Source: Isoetes taiwanensis | Taxonomy: Eukaryota; Streptophyta; Lycopodiopsida; Isoetales; Isoetaceae | Assembly: GCA_021234155.1 (NCBI GenBank) | Contig: JAJEKV010000033.1 | Location: forward strand, 62,001-126,000 | Length of the DNA: 64,000 nt | Direction: 5' to 3' | Part shown: positions 47,723-60,134 of the stretch, piece by piece | How positions within the stretch are numbered: the stretch's first letter is position 1 | Layout of the letters: every line of letters starts with the position of its first letter | The notes under the pieces: generated by a model | The model's database searches: none | Told to the model about the DNA's origin: nothing | What the model saw: only the letters and a program-made list of their open reading frames with translations | Made by a program: the position numbers and the translations under genes

Positions 47723-48326
47723 TGTAGAAATTGTTCCAGAAATAGTCAGTATAACAATAGCTTTATTCACCAAATTTGCTAGACAACTTTATAAACAAGG
47801 CTTATAAAAGCTTAGTTTCATGGAGCCAAAATATGGTCACTCATCCAAGAACCTTTTACAAAATACAACTCCTGCGCTCAGCTCTCAACCTATAAGCGCG
47901 CCTGTCTATCCATTACTCCAGTATTTATCTCCATATTTTCCTTTCCAATCCGGGTGCATCCACTTGTCAAATTGTGCATCCCCTTCATATAGAAAGTTCC
48001 TCAACTTGCCTAAAAATCAGGAGTAGATAGACTTGCCTTCCTTAAAATTCGGCCCTAGTTGACTTTGACTTTGACTGGTCAACGCAAACCCTAAGAGGCG
48101 GGCAGGGGGTGTCTGTGTGTTTCTAGCGAGCCCAGCAACACTCGGGTAGGGGGTGCCCGCCACCTTTGACTTTGACTTTGACCTACTGCCACCGCTTCTC
48201 ATAGATCTTTCCATAGCTTTGTATAACATGACACCATTTAACATGCCACTGCTCTAATCTACTGCCACTGCTTCTCATAGATTAGAATAGAATATCACTC
48301 ACAATTATTACATGACAACCACAACA
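47723..48326 (-). repeat. Right LTR of the copia element (5' LTR)
   Basis: 604 bp, TG at 47723 and CA at 48325-48326, followed directly by TTACA. It would hold the promoter. It differs from the other LTR in short clusters. Confidence 0.95.
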
Positions 48327-49454
48327 TTACAAAGGAGTAATGATCTTCAAGTTCTCCTGTTTAATATCTTTGTATATTTAGAAGCAGTGAAAGTTTGAAA
48401 CTTAGTTAACAAATTGTGAGGGCTTAAATTTAAGGGGATTATTTTTATATTGAGCAGTTTGTTTGATGTTGGTGTTGCTTTGTATGTGCAGGGTACGGAT
48501 TCGAGAATAAGGTTTCGTGAGTGGTATTGGAAGCGTGACGTGCAGTGGAAGGTGGTTGTTGTTTACATTGGTTGGTAAGGTCATGGTATCTTTGGATTGT
48601 CATGAGGAAGGTTGTCCTGGTGAGTTTGCTGGTGTGTTAAACATTCTAGGATTTGGGTAGCAGGTAGTACGTTGGATATTTGTAGTAGGTAGTAGGTTGT
48701 GGCTTCTCAAATGGGTGTGTGTTTTAGTGTTCCAGGGTTTTGTTGGGCTCTTTTGTGATAACTGGCATAGAAATATAGACTAATGGGGTAGATGACATTG
48801 CAGGAAGCTTGAAAGTTAGTTAAATTTGTGAATGCTAAAGAGAAAGAAAGCTGTTGGTAAGATTGCATTGAAATTGTGGACATGCAGCTGATAATCAACA
48901 AAATTCAATTAAGGAGTATTGAGATGATCTACTTACTAGATTCGAAGGATTATATGAGAGTTTATGCAGATTACAAAGGAGTAATGATCTTCAAGCACAT
49001 GCTATCTTCTAATTCGAGTGCATAGTGTTTCGGGAAGAATTAGTGTAGGCGGATGTGTTGGATATATGGGTGGCATATACTATGATGGAAAAAAAAATAT
49101 GTTGGTGTCATTATATCACATTTTCATAAGAAAAAGGGAAAAAAGAGGGAATTGTGCGTAAGTGAATCACGGTGTGTTTGTAAGTACTTTCTTAAGAGTC
49201 CGATTGAGTGATCGTGAAACTTCCCATATTGGTTACTGATTTCTTTCATATGGTTGTCAAGTTGTCTGTTTAATATTTTCAGATATTTGGAAGTAGTGAA
49301 AGTTTGAAACTTAATTATAGAATTGATCTACTTACCAGTTCGAAGGATTATATGAGAGTTTATGCAGATTAGAAAGGAGTAATGATCTTCAAGTTCTCCT
49401 GCTTAACATCTTTGTATATTTCAAGTAGTGAAAGTTTGAAACTTAATTATAAAA

Positions 49455-51230
49455 TTGTGAGGGCTTAAATTTAAGGGGATTATTTATATATTGAGCAAAT
49501 TTGTTTGATGTTGGTGTTGCTTTGTATGTGTAGGGTGCAGATTCGAGAATAAGGTTTAGAGTGGAGTGGTACCGAAGGCGTGGCAAAATGGAAGGTGGTT
49601 GTTATTTACATTGGTTGGTAAGGTCATGGTATTTTTGGATTGTCATGAGGAAGGTTGTCCCGTGAGTTTGCCGGTGTGTTAAATATTCTAGGATTTGGGT
49701 AGCGTAGTAGTAGGTTGGATATTTGTGTGTGTATCGTGTTTGAAAGGATTTGGAGTGTGAGGTTGTAATGCCAAGGTCTAGAGTACAGATTGATTCAAGT
49801 TATATATACTTTCTTGATGATGTTAAAAGATTGAGGCGAAACGAGTATAGGTGGAGATGGTATGCAAATTTGGTTTCTGATACCTTTCAATGTTGACGAT
49901 GGGCAATGTGTCCATTTGAAAGCTACAAATCCTTGCACTTAGGTATCAAGGCTTCCACCCGAGTCCTGCGGTAGTCACCGCTTTCCGGGACTGGCGAAGT
50001 CGAAATGCCTCGGCTTGCCAACAATCAAGAAATACAGGGCCTTCTTCGACTTGCAGTGAGAATTTCTCGACTTCATAAGCGAGAATAGGGAGTGTACATT
50101 CGGATTGTTGGCTGGTTGAGGGATTGTACAAAGGCTGCAGCACAAAGAATGCGAAAAGGCGTCTGCCGGCTCCATTGCATTCTTCAGGTACCCGGCCGAT
50201 AGTTTGAGACAGTCTCCTTCATACATATCTTGGTGAACATTGTGAAGGGAAGTGGCCCTCACCGCCAGGGAGCCTCTAGGTTCAGGGCTTGCTATCTGCA
50301 AGTTAGATATACTTTGTTGATGAGCTTAGAAGATTGGCTAAAATGAGTATAGGTGCTGAGATGGTATGCAAATTTGGCTTACAATACCTTTGGTCTTCAC
50401 GATGGGCAATGTGTCCATTTCAAAGCTACAAATCCATCTTACACACCGAGGTTGAGTTTAAGAGTGGCGTAATAGATATTTTTGCTTGATTTTTTAAGTT
50501 CAAAGATGAAAGCAACGGACTAAGAGGCAAAGTAGTTGACTAGCGGATTTATAATTGGGCAAAGATGTGAGATGGGATTAAGATCCTAAAGTGTATGAGT
50601 GATGAATATAGACTCCACTTACGTTTGGAGACCTTGCTTTGCAAAAACATGGGCTTTCTATCATTGTAAAGGAGCAAATTTCAATGGCTGGTCATAGTTT
50701 TGTAGCTAGTTGATGAGATCATATAGATTTTGGTATAAAACTAACGGTTTGTATGTGCAATGGTTCTTGAAGTACATAAAATTATGCACTTCTTGAAATT
50801 TACTTAAATTTGTGCACATTAAATTTATGGGGACTATTTATATGTTGAGTAGTTTGTTTGCCGCTGATGTTACTTTGTATGTGCGGGGGACGGTTTGGAG
50901 GGTTTAGGTGGAGTGGATTTGGGAGCGCGGCTTTGTGCATGGGAGGGTGGCCGGGTGGTGCATTCACATCTTGTTATGCAGTAAGGTTATGGTATTTTTG
51001 GATTGTGATAAGTAAGGTTGTGTTGGTGAGTCTGGTGTATTAAGTATTCTAGGATTTGGGTAGCGGGTAGTAGGTTGAATATTTTTGTGTGTATCGTGTT
51101 CCAAAGGACCTGAGTGTGAGGTTGCAATGCCAAGGCCTAGAGTAGAGATTGATCCAAGTCGGACATACTCTGTGATGAGCTTAGAAGATTGAGGCGAAAT
51201 GAGTCTAGGCGGAGATGGCATGCGAGTTGT
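49455..51230 (+). repeat. Duplicated Helitron 5' region, three or more partial copies
   Basis: A segment with TAAATTTAAGGGGATTATT, GATGTTGGTGTTGCTTTGTA, TAAGGTCATGGTAT and TCTAGGATTTGGGTAGC recurs at about 48425-48700, 49455-49745 and 50815-51080. The last two are followed by related start codons. The ATG at 49769 gives MPRSRVQIDSSYIYFLDD, and the ATG at 51127 gives MPRPRVEIDPSRTYS. A third, startless relative lies at about 50302-50440. The first open frame stops after 45 codons, so only the 51127 copy leads into the Helitron gene. Confidence 0.65.
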
Positions 51231-54200
51231 CTCGGGGAGAGGAGAGATGAGTTGAGGCGTGCGGAGAAGGGGTTCGTGTTTATCGGGTGGGGGATTGGGT
51301 GGGAGGCATCTTGAGGAGGAGGGTGTGAGTGGGCGGATGCCAAGAGATGTGGAGAGTGTTCGAGGAAGTGGTGACCGTGGCGAGCATGGCGGTTATACAT
51401 TGGCAACGGCGTATACTAAAGATGCAAGCTCGTCCTATTCCATCCGCTAGTGAATTCATGTGGAACAGATTTTTGTGTGCATTGTCGCGTTGCGTTATTG
51501 CACGGTGAGAGTGAAACCTTCATTTGCAATCACGGACGGCGATCTTACCAAAGCTACACGAATTGCCCTAGTTAGTTGTGGTTGTTTATGAGGAAGCAAG
51601 ATTTAGTCACGAAGAGTCGTGCATTAAACCATCTGTTTGCTTTCACCGAGCTTGGTGTTGCTTGGGGTGGAGAGTTTGTGCGATTAGGGATGCCATCCTC
51701 GGTTGCTTTGATGGGTAGGACATACCATAAAATACATCCTACGTCAAAACACGGCCCGTCATTGCATTGGTATATTCATGACAATAGTGAAAGAGAGCGG
51801 GTTCGCGGAAGGAAGTTATTGCCGTTGCATGGGTGGCCTTGAATAGCGGCGACTCTAGAGGCTGTTAATCCATCTTTGTCATATGATAAAGGCGAGTGAA
51901 GCAAATGCGGTTGGAGTCCGTGTTCTTGACATTGAATGGGCGATTCGCGGTGATGAAGTTCTTTGCCATAGTGCATGCAAATAACTCGATCACAATTAAT
52001 CCAAGAATAGCGGTTTTGGCTTCACCAAGATCAACGACCGGTTTTATGAATATCTTGGATGGCGGCAGTATGAACCCTTGCAATACCCGCTTATATTTCT
52101 AGGCTGGGGCGGGGGATGGTTCCACGATAATGACCAAAGGATGTCGCGGAGTGGATTGGTATAGGTCACGTTTGCTTCATGAGGTGTCTGGTTTTCTTGA
52201 TTAGGGGCGTCGACTTGTGAATACCTTGTGGATATGTATTCTAGGGTTAGAAGAAAAAGGCTGAATTTCTTGGCAACTAATGGATATGAGAGGTCGAGGT
52301 CTATGGTTGGCGATTCAAATGTTGAGGAGGATGATGATTTTATTGAGAACCCGGGGTGGGCGGTATGTCAGACGGTCGCTCCCTTCGTCTTTTATTGGTT
52401 CTAGGCGTTGGTGCTTTCGGTCCAGTTTGCGGATCGTTAGCTCTTGCAAGAGTGAACGGGCCTCCCTGCTGTTTATTACAATGACTACGAATCGGATTGG
52501 CGAGAGACCAAAGGCGGTGTTAGCGTTGGGCAAATCTGCTGCCGAATGTGCCAATTATTGTTGTCGAGTCATTCCATGCTTTCGTTTCCAATCTTTGAAG
52601 AATTTCTTGCGCTCTTATGTTGGTCCGCTTGCGTATATGATCCATGTTATAGAATTCCGAAAACGTGGGCTGCCTCATGGCCATATTGTACTTAAAAATG
52701 AGAACATGAGATTCCATTTGAGGTCATTGACTTGCTAATATCCGAGATTCGAGAAAATGATGAGGTGCTTGCTCAAATGGTGCGAAAATATATGGTGCAC
52801 AATCACTCTGAGCGATGCTTTAAGGATGGGGCATCTTTGTTGGCATTATCCTCGAGACTTGACTACAAGAACACATTTGGACTCGAAGGGTTATGTGCGC
52901 AGTATCGAAGAAGGAAAGTTGAAGATAGATATGTTGTGTCATACTCACCTTTCTGTTAAAGCGGTTTTGATTGTCATATCAATGTTGATGTTGCTTATTT
53001 GTTCATATCTTCATGTATCTATCTGACTATATTTATAAAGGTTTTGACAAGGTGGAGTATCGAATTGATGCGTGAGCGACAATTTGATGATGAGATACGT
53101 GATTACCAAAGTGCAAGGTATCTATCGTCAACTGAGGCGGGGATGGCCCGAATACTAAAGTTTCATGTCACGAGAAAAGTATCACGGTGTTAAGTGTCTT
53201 CCACTTCATAGTCAACAAAGAACGAGTAGATCATATAGGAGGCCCAACAACTAACCGTTGCTTGATCGTTATTTCTTGAGGCCTCCTGCTATAGAATTCT
53301 AGGAGCTAATCTATCTTCGATTACTATGAGCGATCAACTTTGTATCACAGTAGAGATAGAAGCATTATCTTGATGGTGATCACCTTGAACTAGCTAGGCA
53401 TGACTTCCTAGGAACATAGTTAGGAAGAGAAGTAAGCAAACCCTTATATTTGTAGAATAAGGTTGGTGATGCCACGTGAGGGGGAGCTATTCTATTTCGC
53501 GACGATTCTTCTTTGCATACTCGGTGAGGTGTTGGGAAGACTTAAAAAGTATAATGGGACTACCTATGATACCTATCAAGAAGTGGTAATCAAGTTATGG
53601 GTTTATTGCATGATAGATCGAGCCGGTTGTGACAATGCAAGAGGCGGTGTTGGCGTTACAAACGCCATCGCGGATTCGTTCCTTTTTGCATTGCTTATCC
53701 TTGATCGCTCCGGCAAGTGAGTTGTGGTCGAATTTTCATGATGATGGTGATAAAGGACTTCCATGATATTTGGGAGATGGGCACTTTGCTTGTGAGCGAC
53801 AAGCTCTTTTGTGCATTGAAAATGTGCTTGTGCAACATGGCTCTAGTGTTCTTTGGCTTTGGGCTGCTTTGAAATCCACATTCGGTCCGCAACTAGTGTT
53901 GCAAGAGTTGTCAAAGTTTCCTCACCATAGATCTTACATAGAAGAGTAAAAAAAGATCGTGATAAGATGAGCGTGAATCAAAGGCGAATATATGATTATG
54001 TTCGGAAGGCCGGTTGCATGGGCGAGGGATAAAAAGACATCTGTGTTTATTGATGGGAAAGTTGGGCAGTAAGACTTTCCTACTCAATGCTATATGTTTG
54101 TTAATCGAGGGTCCCGGTTGATTGTTTTGCCACGTGCAACAAGCGCATTGGCTGGCTGTTATACCCGGGAGGGAAAACTGCGCACTCATTGTTTCAAATT

Positions 54201-55330
54201 CCTGTATGGCGAGAATAGTGTTCTTTGTGCACTTTCGACTATTGAGGCTACGTCGAAAAGCGAGCTTGGCGATTGAATGTCATTTAATCATTTGGGATGA
54301 ATTTGCGATGGCAAATAGAGTCACGATTGAATCGGGAAGTGTGATTCTCTCAGAATTGTGTAGAAATGATGTTCCATTTGGAGGAAAATATTTTGTGGTC
54401 TGCAGGCGACTTTAGGCGAATAAGCCCATAGTACCAGTGCGGGGAGAAGTGCAACAAATGGTCGCTTCTATTAAATCATCGAGATTTGGAGAGCATTTAT
54501 TATTCACAAGTTAGATGTATGGGTTAGAAATCTTTGCGGACCCGAGTTAATAACATTAGTGTAGATCCATAGGTGAGAATTGGCAATCGGATGTTGTGAC
54601 ATTTGATTTGTTTTCCACAACAACATCTATGGAAGAGGCACGGAATTCTTATACGGCGGATATTGTTTGTAGACCAACTTTGTGTGAAAGAAGAGCATTT
54701 TTATCTCCATTAAATGTGCATGTGGATGAGTTTAACGGGTCTATTCTTGATGGTATGCCGTGCGGAAAAGAGATATTATTCTCGGGATTCCATAAGTGAA
54801 AGTGACCAGGTAATTCACACAAGCGCTCTTCTTTGAAAATGAGTTTCTTCATAGTTATGATCACTGACTTTGCCCAAACCTGCGCTTTGTCTTAAAGTAG
54901 GAGTGTGTCAAATTATGAGATTGTTGGATCTTGAGTAAAGGGCTTGTGAAGAATGCTAGAGTTGTTATACACGAAATGCACAATGATTTGTATTTGTCAG
55001 GCTTCTTGGACATGAGGAGACGAGCTTCGAGAAAATATACATCACGATTTATCGGGCAGATTTCTTTCACCGGCCGGTCTTGCTGCCCTTTTCACATTAC
55101 ATAGGCGTCATGTTGCCGCTCAAGGCGGCATACTCAACGCATTCCACGGTTGTCTTGGCCTAACATTAGATAAAATAGTCACGGATTTTTGAGCGAATGT
55201 GTTTGCTCATGGGCAATTGTACACAGCATTGACAAGAATACGAACTAGAGAAGATGCGCTGATCCTACAGAATGGGGCATTGGCATCTATCTAGAAATGT
55301 TGTTTTTAGAGAATTGCTTGAATAGTTGGT
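51127..55330 (+). pseudogene. Helitron Rep/helicase (RepHel), frame broken
   Basis: The start at 51127 (MPRPRVEID) is chosen because the same start is conserved in the 49769 copy. After one shift the N-terminus is a basic helix rich in Arg and Glu (to about 51300). Recognisable blocks follow in order: LNHLFAFTELGV (51636 on), a LQYPLIFLGWGGGW-like block (about 52080), LPSSFIGS (about 52395), and the HUH motif LPHGHIVL with His codons at 52676 and 52682. Next come RYVVSYSPF (about 52937), the two-tyrosine motif YLSDY (Tyr at 53016 and 53028) followed by IYKGFDK, and DGELFY-like REGELFYFATILL (53475). The PIF1-type helicase follows: a degraded Walker A near 54050-54090, a Walker B IIWDEFAMANR (Asp-Glu at 54296-54301), VPFGGKYFVV, and a C-terminal ALTRIRTREDALIL near 55220. 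In Helitrons this enzyme nicks, unwinds and transfers a single strand. More than ten stops and frameshifts make it non-functional here. Confidence 0.85.
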
Positions 55331-55495
55331 AATTTTTTTCCGCCATTATTTGTGATGGAGTTTTGATAACTTTAATTGTGTTCTGAAAAAGTGTGTTTGT
55401 TGTGTTCGCAGCAGCTAGGTAATTCTTGTGGCTGACCTTGATGTGATCTCTTCTACTGTGTATGTAAAAATTTTTATTTTGAGGAAATGTTGCAG

Positions 55496-56107
55496 TACAA
55501 ATGATGCTCAAAACATGGGAAGTGGGAGAACAATTTCTCCATTGGTTCAATTAAGTCCTTACCAAGCAAATTGGACAATTAAAGTAAAAGTAATGTGGAA
55601 AGGACCTTTACGAGAGTTTGAGAACAGGCGAAGACCAGGCAAGGGGAAATTGTTTAATGTGGAGCTAAGAGACAAGGATGTATGCAAATTTGAATTGATT
55701 GTCCCTTGCTTTATGAATATTTAGAGAGTCGTCTTAATATATACAGGGAACGGAAATTCAAGCAACAATGTTTGACGAGGCAGCTGACAAATTCTACAAC
55801 AGACTTGAGTTGATGAAGGTAGGTTATAGGTTGATGCATAAATTGGGGATTATGTCATGAATAGAGGTAGTCGTTGAAGTTCTTTGTGGACATGTAGGTG
55901 TATTACATCTCTAAAGGAGTTGTTCGACCTGCGAACAAACGATATACAACCGTAAACCATGACTATCAGATAACGCTTGATGCACAGTTAGTAATTGAAG
56001 TTGCGAGTGATGGGACTGCGGAGGTGGGAAACTCAATGGAGCAGAAGTTTGCAAAAGTAGATGAATTGCACAAGTACCTTGATGGGAAAGTGGTCTTTGG
56101 TACATGA
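55496..56107 (+). CDS. RPA70-like single-strand DNA-binding protein, three exons (partial)
   Basis: Exon 1 (55496-55679) follows a tgttgcag acceptor and carries LSPYQANWTIKVKV and KGPLREFENRR, the OB-fold (DNA-binding domain A) of the large RPA subunit. Exon 2 (55747-55818) reads GTEIQATMFDEAADKFYNRL. Exon 3 (55898-56107) reads VYYISKGVVRPANKRYTTV, then a DYQITLDAQ block. The introns are 55680-55746 and 55819-55897, both GT-AG, and the joins keep the RPA frame. No stops interrupt the three exons. Plant Helitrons commonly carry RPA-like genes thought to coat single-stranded DNA during rolling-circle transposition. The 5' start and the domains after exon 3 were not found. It could also be a captured host RPA fragment. 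Confidence 0.75.
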
Positions 56108-57110
56108 AATACTTGCCCATTTGTTTGTTATGGTATTGAGATAGAAAGCATAATTTCATTAATTGTGGGCTTTGGCCGAGTCCATATGACTCCCAAATGT
56201 ACCCGATTTTTTAGAAAATAAGGGTTTTATTTAGTAGAATGATGCAAATTTTCGAAATGTGTGCAGGTAGGTGGGATGGCAGGCCTTGTATCTATAAAGC
56301 CCAAAAAGTGCCAACCGAGTTTGTGTCTCATGGCAAATACATGAGGCGTGGTCTGCGCCACGCCGTACGGCATTCGCAAATGCATAGTGTAGATTCATAT
56401 TAGAGTGCCGGTCGAATGGTCGAACCCGGTAGCGACTATGGATTCACAATGGCCGAAATCACGATTGCCATATCGTAGAGCCAATATTAGCTCATCGCGA
56501 ATCGACTTCGAGGTTGAGGTCTGCGAATCGAGAGATAAACCAAATGGCATGAAGAAATGAGAAGCCAACCGAGGAAGCTCATTCGTCGTGGAGAGTTGAT
56601 GAAGGATGGCGATGGCCGGGATAACCTTAGCGGGGGTAGAGCTGGAAAGTACTTGATTTCCTTGAAAGCGCCATATTCTGGGGCAGAAGCTCGAAAGAGG
56701 TTGCTGAAAATGGAGGATGTTTGGGTGCACAACACTTTCGGTCGTTGTTTAAGAAGCTTTACAAGAAGGAAAAGAGGCAGCGTGTGGCTTTGGTAATCAA
56801 ACTCATCCTCGGCCTCCCTATCCGATGGCGAATTGGATGGTGGTTGGATGCATGCTTGCCGACAAGACATATCGAGTTCCAAGCTGGGGATCTAATTGCG
56901 GTGGAACCCGGATATTGGCCTAAACGTCCATGTTTAATATTATCTATTATTATCTATTGTCTTTTCTGTTTTCAACCTATGCTTTTCGGCGCATGTTGTT
57001 TAGTTGATATTATTATCTCGTAATCCATCCATGTACTCCATTCCTATGTGAATAGAATGTTTTTGTCTACATTGAGAACATCCCAATGGCGTGCAATTTC
57101 TGAATAGTAA
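56108..57110. other. Region after the RPA-like exons; unassigned
   Basis: A plus-strand frame 56557-56796 (79 codons, Lys/Arg-rich) and overlapping minus-strand frames are seen without any known motif. This could be the 3' part of the Helitron. Confidence 0.3.
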
Positions 57111-57299
57111 TATCTTATTTCATGGAGGCCTCCCGAGGAAATTGAAGCCGCCCACTTTCCTTCGAGGAGGAAATTGAGCCCGCCCATTTTCTTTCGGGGA
57201 ATAGTCTCCTCCGCCCTGACCCCATAGACTTTGCCCTTCGGATGGCACGAAGGTAGTTTCATGAAGGCTTCCACTTTCGGGAAAATTGGGCGCCCACTT

Positions 57300-59600
57300 T
57301 CCTTCTTCTTGAGGCAAAAGGAAAACGAGAAAACGTAGATCGAGCCGAAGATAACAAGCCCGGAAACATAACAACGAGAATCATGCACAACACGGTTACA
57401 TCATCATATCATATAAAGTTATGAAATACATGAGTCATAGATTGTAATTATTGGTGATTCTATTAATCTCAAAAGCCTCGCTCGGGAACCCACACAATAT
57501 GGATAGTAACATGATACTGTAGGGGAGTCTTTCTTTCGACCCGGTTAGCTATACCATACGGCCCGAGGGATCGAGAGATCCCTTTCAACTTCAGCGAGGC
57601 ATAAAGATCGTCATAGGTCATAAGGCAAGTAAGGGTGTCAACATGGGGCTGTGAAGATGGCGAGACATGGCGGCCGAATGTCTTTGTGGCGTCGAATCTT
57701 GACTATATTTATAGCCAAGGAATTATTGATGACTACCGTAGCGACATTATTGGTTGTATATACGGTGTACATCCAATAATCTTTCGCATTAAATACCTTC
57801 AATAATGATTGTGGGTATAAATATATCTCAAACCAATTTTGACCATCAAATTTGGCCTTCGTCTAGCCATGTGGTCTCGATGCGGTCACGAGCGTGATTC
57901 CATCAAGCGCAAGATGAATCCGCGAAAACTTCAGCGATCTTGGCGAGATACCCATGGAAGGCGGATGACCCGCGATCGGCTCTAAATCCTCGCCATTATC
58001 CCGATCCCTTGACGTTATCATCCATCGATATGGAATAGAGAGCATCAAATGTACATGATAGAGAGAAGATTTGGGGTGCACAGTGAAAATGACTTCGAAA
58101 GAGTCCCCTAAATGAGCAGCTTGTCATCTTGTTGTAATCGGTTGTAATCATCTATGAGATAAAGTATTAGTACAACTTGTCTTCTATATGTGCAACTTGT
58201 CCAACATGTCCGTGAAATTGGGCCGCCCACTTTGCCCTTGAATGCTCATATCGAATGATCTTGCGAAATTGGGCCGTAGCCCAATTTCGGCGTGGGCTTC
58301 TATAGGTGTACCTTATCACGGTTACTGTTGCGCTAGTATGCGCGCCAATAATTGACATCAATAATTTCTCCGCCTATAAAAGCGGCTCCACTTTGCATTC
58401 ATCTCTCATGGCTTCCTTGCTTGGGATCGTCCAGGAGAACATCCGATCCTTCAAGTGCTACTTGAGTTACAGCGATATTTTCGGTGCTATATGGTGGTGT
58501 TAGTCTTGATCCATGGCTCGGTCCAAAGCGGATGGACTGCAAGGTAATTGCGGGAAGCTCACTCGTGTTGTGGTCCACACGTATTGGCTTCGATCGGCCA
58601 ATCTTTGGTGAATGGCATCGCCTTGGCGGCGTTGGCGGCGAGTGACTCTTTGTACACTTTCGGATATGTTAATGTACGACAAGGATATAATAATGTTGTA
58701 AGGATGTAATAAGCATAGTCAATATTATATAATGTAGCGTGCACGAGTAATTCACAGTGCGCTCTTTGATCTCCACTTTGTTTACTGCGGCTCCACTTCA
58801 CTTCATGTTTGATGGCGCTTACTACTGCCAGATGGGGTGGAAGCCCAATTTCTTGCGGAGGATAAAGTCAAATAAATTTAATAAAGGCTATAGTTTGTAG
58901 GGTTAGCCAAATTCGGCAAATTTGGTTAGCAAAATAAACTAGAGAAATTTAAGATAAGGAAATGAGTGCAACGTTATCATTTTACGAAAAGTATGAACAA
59001 TTGTTATTAACATATTTCATGTATTTTCAAATCATAAATTAAGCTCATTAGATGCGGAGGCACATCTTCGAATGATCCCTCTTGGAGTTCTCCATCTTTG
59101 GGGCTTGAGGTTGTTGTCTTTGCCTCTTTGATCAATTCCATTCTTTGCATAAAATCTTGGGCCCCAGTTCCTCATTCTCATCATGTGCACCTTGATTGTC
59201 TTACGTGTTAAGCCACCTCTTCCTCTACATCTTGATTGCTCATCATGTTGGGGACCACATCCTCTCCATCCTGATTGTCCCCTTCACGTGTTTCCATGAC
59301 AACGACAGAGTCGGGGCTCCCCTAGCAACCTCTTCCTCGAACTTTGAGGTCGCCTCAATCATGTCACGAGTATTCACCCAGGTCCGTCCCTCGGTCGGTC
59401 GTTGATGTTGTTTTTCTTCTCCTAAATAGTTCCAAATCCACGAGAGCCTAGGGCGGCCTTTTGAGCTGTACTTGAATCGCTCTTGTCTGTCTCGTCTCGG
59501 TTGCGCCGTTTATGGTTGTAGGCGAGCGGACAAGGTGTCTCGAGGCGGGAAGGCGGGCCGAGGAGCATTTTTGGAAGTAGAGGCCTTCTTCTTTCCCCTC
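57300..59600. other. No recognised gene
   Basis: Short frames only (for example 58167-58361 and 58559-58801, minus). None has a known motif. The sequence is of mixed composition, resembling degraded transposon interior. Confidence 0.3.
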
Positions 59601-59639
59601 TTTTATCTTCGTAGTGCAGAGCTCTTGATTTTTCTCGTC

Positions 59640-60134
59640 TAACATGACATCGAGTTGCTTATCGAAAGCTTAATTTCCGCTTCGTGCGTCTCAAAAGACA
59701 ATGTTTTATAGCCCTCGCTGCTGCCTTCGGCTAAAAGCACCACCCAAAAGAAGTCGAAACGGTGCAACCTTCCGGCATCAACCGTACTAGATAGGTGCGT
59801 CCTACTTTCAAAGCGATTACGCACCCGGTATCCTCCCCCCCTGCTTGCACCCTTGTGGCACCAAGGTTATCATCTGACCAATAAAGCCGCGACGGAAAAC
59901 AAATGTTAGAAACATTGATAGTCAACAAGCAAATTGGTAGGCCAATTTAAAAATGCATACCTGCCGCACACTTTCATTGATCGAGGCAAATTCTTTTCGA
60001 TGTCTGTTTTCAAGTAAATGCTTGGGAAACTTAGCATATTGCTTTAGATGGTCGGAATTGGCGAAGCAAATATTTATTTCTGTCTTGATGCGTGGCCGTG
60101 CGTCTCGGCAACATACATTAGCGGGACAAGACAT
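59640..60134 (-). other. Exon-like minus-strand frames, unassigned
   Basis: The frame 60134 to about 59960 ends in a good donor (GTGCGGCAG then GTATGC). A second frame (59928 down to about 59640) contains DNLGATRVQAGGEDTGCVIA. Together they could be two exons of one gene with a small intron. I do not recognise the protein. Confidence 0.3.

Larger units (their letters stand above)
42472..48326 (-). mobile_element. Ty1/copia LTR retrotransposon, 5.86 kb, defective
   Basis: LTRs of 620 and 604 bp are flanked by the 5-bp target duplication TTACA (42467-42471 and 48327-48331). The undisrupted target GCAGATTACAAAGGAGT can be read at 48966-48982 in the neighbouring tandem copy, confirming the insertion. 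The domain order on the minus strand is gag with zinc knuckle, protease (DSG), GAG-pre-integrase, integrase, reverse transcriptase, RNase H, which is the copia order. A perfect tRNA-Met primer site and a purine tract are present. Frameshifts in gag, integrase and RNase H, and a 321-bp MITE in the reverse transcriptase, make it non-autonomous. Confidence 0.95.
41697..49745. repeat. Tandem duplication, about 1.15-kb unit (copia inserted in the first copy)
   Basis: The first copy begins near 41697 and the second near 48703, both with AATGGGTGTGTGTTTTAGTG, and run in parallel through GTTGGATATATGGGTGGCAT, GAAGGATTATATGAGAG and GGTCATGGTAT. Removing the 5.86-kb copia insertion leaves a period of about 1.15 kb. 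The second copy lacks about 105 bp after TTTTGTGATAACT. Within each unit the segment GATCTACTTAC...GCAGATTACAAAGGAG occurs twice. Confidence 0.75.
49700..56107 (+). mobile_element. Autonomous-type Helitron, decayed (approximate limits)
   Basis: The segment combines a Rep/helicase gene relic (51127-55330) and an RPA-like gene (55496-56107) in the same orientation, the known content of autonomous plant Helitrons. The exact ends (5' TC and 3' hairpin with CTRR) could not be placed. The element may extend left into the duplications from about 41.2 kb and right beyond 56.1 kb. Confidence 0.65.
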
